Below are positions 1-5,162 of a stretch of 9,666 nucleotides of DNA, in pieces. The stretch covers positions 1-9,666 of the forward strand of contig DAOWML010000060.1 in the NCBI GenBank assembly GCA_030643125.1, read 5' to 3'. The notes below the pieces were generated by a model, which saw nothing but the letters and a program-made list of their open reading frames with translations, searched no databases and had not been told where the DNA came from. Source of the DNA: Bacteroidales bacterium (GTDB taxonomy: Bacteria > Bacteroidota > Bacteroidia > Bacteroidales > UBA12077). A program made the position numbers and the translations under genes. Position 1 is the first letter of the stretch. The number at the start of each line of letters is the position of its first letter.

Positions 1-100
1 ACTCCTTATGATTTCCGGCCTCTTTCATTTCATCAGACCAGTCTTCAAGGCACATATAAAACAGTTTCTTATTTTCATCTGTTAAATCAATTATTTTCAT
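1..100 (-). CDS. Partial GNAT-like acetyltransferase, N-terminus only
   Basis: Only the first 33 codons lie in the window; the gene runs off the left edge. The protein begins MKIIDLTDENKKLFYMCLED and continues with WSDEMKEAGNHKE. I recognise this from memory as the start of a Bacteroidota and Firmicutes GNAT-family acetyltransferase group (YoaP-like), but the acetyl-CoA binding motif lies outside the window, so the call is tentative. The ATG at 98-100 is the only possible start: reading upstream in frame there is no other ATG before a stop codon. It is transcribed divergently from the glycosyltransferase gene, with 119 bp between the two starts. I saw no convincing promoter for it. Confidence 0.5.
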   Translation of the reverse strand, partial: MKIIDLTDENKKLFYMCLEDWSDEMKEAGNHKE

Positions 101-192
101 TTTAGTACATTTTTTTATTGAAACATTAACAATTTATAACATATTTATTAATTTGTCAATTGATGAATAGAATTTAACTTCCAACATTTCCT

Positions 193-200
193 TATATTTG
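193..200 (+). promoter_or_regulatory. Bacteroidota -7 promoter element (TATATTTG)
   Basis: TATATTTG matches the Bacteroidota sigma-ABfr -7 consensus TAnnTTTG exactly. It ends 19 bases before the ATG of the glycosyltransferase gene, which implies a short leader of about ten bases. No well-placed -33 TTTG was found; the TTTG at 152-155 is too far upstream. The remainder of 101-219 is AT-rich and holds no other feature I can support. Confidence 0.5.
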
Positions 201-219
201 TATTTCATATTGTTATTAT

Positions 220-2181
220 ATGGTAAAACTCTCAGTTATCATAGTTAATTATAATGTTAAGCATTTTTTAGAACAGTGCTTAATTTCTGTTTTTAATGCT
301 GCAAAAAGCATCAACTCTGAAGTTTTTGTTGTTGACAATAATTCAGTTGATGGTTCATGTGCTATGGTAAGGGAACGATTTCACGAGGTTAATCTTATCG
401 AAAATAAAAAAAATTATGGCTTTTCTTATGCTAATAATCAAGCCGTAAAACTTGCAAAAGGACAATATATATTATTATTAAACCCTGATACTGTTGTTGA
501 AGAAGATAGTTTTGAAAAATGCATTCAGTTTATGGATTCAAAACCTGAGGTTGGAGGATTAACTGTTAAAATGATTGATGGTAAAGGCCGATTTTTACCG
601 GAATCAAAAAGAGCATTGCCAACTCCCAAAGTTGCTTTTTATAAAATATTTGGATTATCGGAATTGTTTCCTAAGTCTAAAAAATTTGCCCGGTATCATT
701 TGGGACATCTTAATAATAATGAGACAAACGAAATAGAAGTTTTACCAGGAGCTTTTATGTTTCTTCGGAAAGAAACTCTTGAAAAGACAGGTTTACTCGA
801 TGAAGATTATTTCATGTATGGCGAAGATATCGACTTATCTTACCGAATAAATAAAGCCGGATATAAAAATTATTACTTTCCTGAAACAACCATAATTCAT
901 TATAAAGGAGAAAGTACTAAAAAAGGAAGTCTCAACTACGTTTTCATGTTTTATAATGCAATGATAATTTTTGCACGAAAACATTTATCTGACAAAAACG
1001 CAAAATCTTTTTCTTTACTAATTAAAATTGCAATTTATTTCAGAGCTTTTATAGCAGTTTTAAATCGATTTGTAAAAAATGCTTTTCTTCCGATTATAGA
1101 TATTACAATAATATTTTTTAGTTACTATTTAATTAAACCAATTTGGGAAAATTTTAAATTCCATGGAGATGGCCAATATCCTGACGAATTTCTTCTTTTT
1201 GCTGTTCCATCTTATATTACTATTTGGATTTTAAGTGTTTGGTTTAATGGCGGATATTCAAGACAAATCAAATTAACAAGCCTTATAAAAGGAATAACAA
1301 TTGGAACTCTAATTATCCTGGTTTTATACGCATTATTACCAGAGAATCTTAGATTTTCAAGAGCTTTAATTTTAATAGGAACAGCCATTACTTTCATAGT
1401 AACGTATATAAACCGAATATTTGTTCATTTAATTAAATTCTTTCCACAAAAATTTAAACAGAATCGAAAATTACGAATTATCATTGTTGGTTTAATAGAT
1501 GAAATACAAAGAGTTGAAAAAATTATAACTGAAGCTGAAATAAAACCATACATTGTTGGTAAAGTAGCTCCTTTGGCAGAATCACAAAGCAACTATCACA
1601 TTGGGGTAATAAATCAACTTGAGGAAATAATAAAAATTCATAAAATCGACGAAATTGTTTTTTGTGCAAAAAATATTCCTTCGAATCAGATAATTGGAAT
1701 CATGCTTCAACTAACCGGGTTAAATATCGATTTTAAAATTGCACAACCGGAAACTTTATCAATTATTGGAAGTAATTCAATTGAAACAGCGGGTGAATTA
1801 TATACTATTGAAATTAATGCAATATCGAAAAAAAATAATGTCAGAAACAAAAGGATTTTTGATATTATCACATCTATTTTAATCCTGATATTCAGTCCAT
1901 TAATATTACTTTTCTTAAAAATACCACTTAAACTAATAAACAATTCTGCAAATGTTTTGTTAGGATGTAAAACCTGGGTAGGATACGATAAGAAAAGTGA
2001 TGTTAAATTAGAGAACCTTCCTAAAATTAAAAATGGGATTTTAACACCACTCGACTTGGGATCTAAAAAAGAACATTCAGATTCTTTCATCTACAATTCC
2101 AATATGGTTTATGCAAAAAACTATACCATTTGGAACGACCTAAACATCCTTACCAAAGGTTTTAAACAAATTGGCCGATAA
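220..2181 (+). CDS. Membrane glycosyltransferase: GT2 domain fused to a shortened glycosylphosphotransferase-like region
   Basis: Residues 1-260 form a family-2 glycosyltransferase of the rhamnosyltransferase (WbbL-like) type, which transfers a sugar from a nucleotide donor to a lipid-linked or cell-wall glycan on the cytoplasmic face. Visible motifs are SVIIVNYN (5-12), VVDNNSVDGS (37-46), NYGFSYANN (65-73), the metal/donor site LLLNPDT (85-91), and YFMYGEDIDLSYR (197-209) with the probable catalytic acidic pair E202-D203. Four hydrophobic segments follow (about 285-306, 324-341, 357-373, 383-402), then a Rossmann-like domain (about 418-515) resembling the CoA-binding-type domain of WcaJ-like enzymes, then KRIFDIITSILILIFSPLIL (544-563), which matches the re-entrant membrane helix of polyprenyl-phosphate sugar transferases. 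The C-terminus (577-653) retains only the end of that catalytic domain: the FKxYKFRSM stretch and the catalytic DE region are missing. GT activity is well supported; phosphotransferase activity is unlikely. Capsule, O-antigen or exopolysaccharide synthesis is inferred. No partner glycan genes are in view. The ATG lies just after a good promoter. Confidence 0.85.
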   Translation: MVKLSVIIVNYNVKHFLEQCLISVFNAAKSINSEVFVVDNNSVDGSCAMVRERFHEVNLIENKKNYGFSYANNQAVKLAKGQYILLLNPDTVVEEDSFEKCIQFMDSKPEVGGLTVKMIDGKGRFLPESKRALPTPKVAFYKIFGLSELFPKSKKFARYHLGHLNNNETNEIEVLPGAFMFLRKETLEKTGLLDEDYFMYGEDIDLSYRINKAGYKNYYFPETTIIHYKGESTKKGSLNYVFMFYNAMIIFARKHLSDKNAKSFSLLIKIAIYFRAFIAVLNRFVKNAFLPIIDITIIFFSYYLIKPIWENFKFHGDGQYPDEFLLFAVPSYITIWILSVWFNGGYSRQIKLTSLIKGITIGTLIILVLYALLPENLRFSRALILIGTAITFIVTYINRIFVHLIKFFPQKFKQNRKLRIIIVGLIDEIQRVEKIITEAEIKPYIVGKVAPLAESQSNYHIGVINQLEEIIKIHKIDEIVFCAKNIPSNQIIGIMLQLTGLNIDFKIAQPETLSIIGSNSIETAGELYTIEINAISKKNNVRNKRIFDIITSILILIFSPLILLFLKIPLKLINNSANVLLGCKTWVGYDKKSDVKLENLPKIKNGILTPLDLGSKKEHSDSFIYNSNMVYAKNYTIWNDLNILTKGFKQIGR

Positions 2182-2232
2182 TTTTGGTCAAATAATTTAA
2201 CAATAGTTTAAAACAAGTTTAAATAAGTTATA

Positions 2233-3576
2233 ATGGCAAAAGTTGAAATATTACTACCTGCAATGGGTGAAGGAATTATTGAAGCCACAATCACAAAATG
2301 GTTAGTAAATGTAGGTGATAAAGTAGAAGAAGATCAATCAATCGTTGAAGTTGCAACAGATAAAGTTGATTCAGAAATCCCGGCTCCTCAGGATGGAATA
2401 ATTGAAAAACTATTATTTAATGAAAATGACATACCAAAAGTTGGAGATACCATAGTAGTATTAAACACTAATGGCTCAGAAATAGATCAAAGCAAAGATA
2501 TTGAAGAAGAAATAAAGTCGGATAAAAATACTATTATTAAAAATATTCCAGCTATAGATATCATTTTAAAAACTAAACCCGAAGAACAAATAAGTGAACA
2601 AATAATTTATAAAACGCCCAATGGCAAATTTTTATCTCCTCTTGTTAGAAATATTGCTGAGAAGGAGGATATTTCAGTTAATGAATTAGATAAAATTAAT
2701 GGTAGTGGAAATACTGGAAGAATTACCAAAAAAGACATAGTTAATTATTTAAATACCAGAACCAGTACAGGAATTGATCCGAAAGCAAAAGCCCGGTTAC
2801 AAGAAGAAACTCCGGTACAACATATTTCTAAACCTCAAATAAGTAAAGAACAAATATATTCTGGTGGGGAATATGAAATTATTGAGATGGATAGAATGCG
2901 AAAATTGATTGCTGAACACATGATTCATTCAAAACAAATCTCGCCACATGTAACATCATTTATTGAAACAGATGTTACTAATATTGTAAACTGGAGAAAT
3001 AAAAATAAAGACCTAATTTTAGAAAAAGAAAATATAAAACTTACATTCACTCCTATTTTTATTGAAGCTACGGTTAAAGCATTGAAAAATTTTCCAATGA
3101 TAAATGTTTCTGTTGATGGAGATAATATAATTAAAAAGAAAAATATTAACATTGGTATTGCAACAGCCTTACCTTCAGGAAATTTAATTGTACCTGTAAT
3201 AAAAAATGCTGATCGATTAAATTTAATGGGAATAGCTTCTAATGTCAATGATTTAGCTTCAAGAGCACGCGAAAACAAATTAATTCCAGATGAGATTCAG
3301 GGTGGTACATTTACAATAACTAATTTCGGAACATTTGGTAACACAACCGGAACACCAATAATCAATCAGCCACAGGTAGCTATTTTAGGTATCGGAGCAA
3401 TTGTAAAAAAACCTGCCGTAATTGAGACGCCTGCAGGCGATGCCATTGCAATACGCCATATAATGATATTATCGCTTGCCTATGACCATAGAGTAGTCGA
3501 TGGTGCATTAGGAGGCATGTTCTTAAAGAGAATTTCTGATTATCTGGAAGATTTTGATTTCAAAAGAAACGTTTAA
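2233..3576 (+). CDS. Dihydrolipoamide acyltransferase, E2 of a 2-oxo acid dehydrogenase complex
   Basis: This is the E2 core of a pyruvate, branched-chain or related 2-oxo acid dehydrogenase complex in the cytoplasm; it takes the acyl group from E1 on a swinging lipoyl arm and passes it to CoA. All three parts are present at the usual length (447 aa). The lipoyl domain (1-78) has the lipoylation site ATDKVDSE with Lys44. A charged, flexible linker follows, then the peripheral subunit-binding domain (about 133-173; SPLVRNIAE and GRITKKDI), a second linker, and the catalytic domain (about 214-447) with TITNFGTFG (361-369) and the active-site motif DHRVVDG (418-424; His419, Asp423). All key residues are intact. 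The substrate cannot be told from sequence alone. E1 and E3 genes are not adjacent. It starts 51 bases after the glycosyltransferase stop with no clear promoter between them, so read-through is plausible, and it ends at a strong terminator. Confidence 0.95.
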   Translation: MAKVEILLPAMGEGIIEATITKWLVNVGDKVEEDQSIVEVATDKVDSEIPAPQDGIIEKLLFNENDIPKVGDTIVVLNTNGSEIDQSKDIEEEIKSDKNTIIKNIPAIDIILKTKPEEQISEQIIYKTPNGKFLSPLVRNIAEKEDISVNELDKINGSGNTGRITKKDIVNYLNTRTSTGIDPKAKARLQEETPVQHISKPQISKEQIYSGGEYEIIEMDRMRKLIAEHMIHSKQISPHVTSFIETDVTNIVNWRNKNKDLILEKENIKLTFTPIFIEATVKALKNFPMINVSVDGDNIIKKKNINIGIATALPSGNLIVPVIKNADRLNLMGIASNVNDLASRARENKLIPDEIQGGTFTITNFGTFGNTTGTPIINQPQVAILGIGAIVKKPAVIETPAGDAIAIRHIMILSLAYDHRVVDGALGGMFLKRISDYLEDFDFKRNV

Positions 3577-3584
3577 AAATACAT

Positions 3585-3618
3585 AAAACACCAGTAACAA
3601 ACTGGTGTTTTGTTTTTT
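3585..3618 (+). terminator. Rho-independent terminator after the E2 gene
   Basis: A perfect 11-bp inverted repeat (AAAACACCAGT at 3585-3595, ACTGGTGTTTT at 3601-3611) encloses the 5-base loop AACAA and is followed by G and a run of six T (3613-3618). It starts 9 bases after the E2 stop codon and separates the E2 transcript from the TPR-PD40 genes. Confidence 0.9.
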
Positions 3619-3658
3619 AAATAATTTGGGTTTTCTTAGAAAAATTCACATAAATTAT

Positions 3659-3666
3659 TACATTTG
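3659..3666 (+). promoter_or_regulatory. Bacteroidota -7 promoter element (TACATTTG) for the first TPR-PD40 gene
   Basis: TACATTTG matches TAnnTTTG exactly. It lies downstream of the E2 terminator and ends 27 bases before the ATG at 3694. Its last three bases, TTG at 3664-3666, could be misread as an upstream start codon for the following gene; their place inside the promoter element argues against that. The -33 element is not obvious. Confidence 0.55.
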
Positions 3667-3693
3667 TTTCTGCGTGTTTTAATCGAGAGCAAT

Positions 3694-5031
3694 ATGAAAC
3701 AGTTTTTAATAGCATTAATTGTTATTTTTTCACTTTCTATTTCTGCTAAATCTCAAACAAAAAAGGATTTAAAAAGAATATACATTAATGGTGAGTTTTC
3801 ATTGTTATATGAGGAATATAGAGAAGCACTACCTTTTTTTCTTGAATTATATGATGCAGGAAGAAGAGATGCCAACATTAAACATCGTATAGGCCTTTGT
3901 TATTTAAATATCCCAAATCAGAAAGAAAATGCAATAAAATATTTAGAAGAAGCAGTTGAAAATGTTTCTGAAAGTTATGGTGAAGGTATTTATACCGAAA
4001 GAGAAGCACCTATCGAAACTTATTTATATTTAGGAATGGCTTATAGGGTAAGCAACAGGCTAGAAGATGCTATTGAAGCTTTTAATAAATACAAAGAATT
4101 ATTAGATCCGAAAGATGAAGAACAAAATAAAATTGTTAATGCAGAAATTATATCATGTAAAAATGCATTAGAATTAACAAAAATTCCTACCAGTATCTTT
4201 GAGTCTAATTTGGGCAAAAATATTAACACCCAATTTAATAATGTTAATCCATTAGTTTCTGTAGATGAAGAAACCATAGTTTTTGTTAGCGAACTGCGTT
4301 TTTACGATGGTATCTTTTCTTCAAAAAAACGTGACGGAAGATGGTTGCCTGCCAGAAACATTTCTTTAGATTTTAATTCCGACAATCCATTAACACCGGT
4401 ATATCTTACAAAAGATGGAAACACCTTGTATCTTATGAGAAATGATAACGATGATTTTAATTTATATATAAGTAGGTTTAACAATGGTATATGGGGTGAG
4501 CTTGAGAAACTAAGTAATAACATTAATACCAGTGCTGCCGAAACTCATGCATGTATTTCTGATGATGGATTAACGTTATACTTTACCAGTAATCGTAAAG
4601 GAGGTTTTGGCGGTTTCGATATTTACAAATCAACTATTGACCCTGAAGGAAACTGGGGTCCACCTGAAAACCTGGGAGCAACAATTAACAGTAGTTTTGA
4701 CGAAACAACTCCATTTATTACCGAAGATGGTAAAACATTATATTTTTCATCTCAGGGCCATTTGAATATTGGTGGTTTTGATATTTTTATATCAAAAAAA
4801 TTAGGTAATAGCTGGCAAAAACCAGAAAATCTGGGACTCCCTTTTAATACCACCGATAATGACATTTTCTTTTTCCCTTTAAAAAATGGAGAAATCGCTT
4901 ACTATTCGAAATTCAAAGAAAAGGGTTATGGCAATAACGATATTTATAGAATACAAATTTTCGAAAGGGAAAATATTCCTGAAAAGGAAAAAGAGTTAGA
5001 ATCTCAAAACAATAATATTTCAGAAAATTAA
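3694..5031 (+). CDS. Exported TPR and five-bladed PD40 propeller protein (paralog 1 of 3)
   Basis: A 445-residue exported protein. A signal peptide (MKQFLIALIVIFSLSISAKS, 1-20) has no lipobox cysteine, so it should be soluble in the periplasm or beyond. Residues about 25-165 are TPR-like helices (YEEYREALPFFLELY; IKHRIGLCYLNIP; YLGMAYRVSNRLEDAIEAF). Residues about 178-423 form five PD40/WD40-like blades, seen as repeated DG-x-TLYF-(x)SN cores: LRFYDGIFSS, DGNTLYLMRND, DGLTLYFTSNRKGGFGGFDIY, DGKTLYFSSQGH..GGFDIF, and a last blade with TTDNDIFFFP and GYGNNDIYRI. A short Lys/Glu/Asn-rich tail ends the protein. This is the layout of the N-terminal half of PorE (type IX secretion), without its carboxypeptidase-regulatory and OmpA-like domains. 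The function is unknown; a protein-binding scaffold is inferred. The ATG at 3694 is preferred to the TTG at 3664 because it starts directly at the signal peptide. Confidence 0.85.
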   Translation: MKQFLIALIVIFSLSISAKSQTKKDLKRIYINGEFSLLYEEYREALPFFLELYDAGRRDANIKHRIGLCYLNIPNQKENAIKYLEEAVENVSESYGEGIYTEREAPIETYLYLGMAYRVSNRLEDAIEAFNKYKELLDPKDEEQNKIVNAEIISCKNALELTKIPTSIFESNLGKNINTQFNNVNPLVSVDEETIVFVSELRFYDGIFSSKKRDGRWLPARNISLDFNSDNPLTPVYLTKDGNTLYLMRNDNDDFNLYISRFNNGIWGELEKLSNNINTSAAETHACISDDGLTLYFTSNRKGGFGGFDIYKSTIDPEGNWGPPENLGATINSSFDETTPFITEDGKTLYFSSQGHLNIGGFDIFISKKLGNSWQKPENLGLPFNTTDNDIFFFPLKNGEIAYYSKFKEKGYGNNDIYRIQIFERENIPEKEKELESQNNNISEN

Positions 5032-5127
5032 CCTGTATTTTCTAAGCCTTTGTCACATATTTAATTAAGCTTATATAATTTTAGCGAAGATTATAACGCT
5101 ATACGCAAAATTTTCATTATTTTTATC

Positions 5128-5135
5128 TAATTTCG
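5128..5135 (+). promoter_or_regulatory. Possible -7 promoter element (TAATTTCG) for the second TPR-PD40 gene
   Basis: TAATTTCG differs from TAnnTTTG at one base. It ends exactly 27 bases before the ATG, the same distance as the perfect element in front of the first paralog, and is followed by a related leader (GTGTTTGTTAAT here, GTGTTTTAAT there). The 131-bp gap 5032-5162 otherwise holds only AT-rich sequence and no convincing terminator. Confidence 0.35.
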
Positions 5136-5162
5136 TGTGTTTGTTAATATATATAGATTTTT

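Noticed and set aside
152..162. TTTG/TTG as a -33 partner for the -7 element at 193-200.
   Set aside because: It is 30 or more bases upstream of the -7 element, well beyond the usual spacing of about 19-21 bases.
406..413. A8 tract inside the glycosyltransferase gene as a possible phase-variation site.
   Set aside because: Short A runs are common throughout this AT-rich window and the frame is intact; nothing marks this one as a contingency locus.
1212..2090. Open frames on the minus strand within the glycosyltransferase gene, and similar ones opposite the other large genes.
   Set aside because: They are antisense to well-supported genes, have low-complexity translations without recognisable domains, and lack promoters.
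5083..5100. AGCG...CGCT inverted repeat between paralogs 1 and 2.
   Set aside because: Four-base stem, ten-base loop and no T-run directly after it; not a credible terminator or operator.
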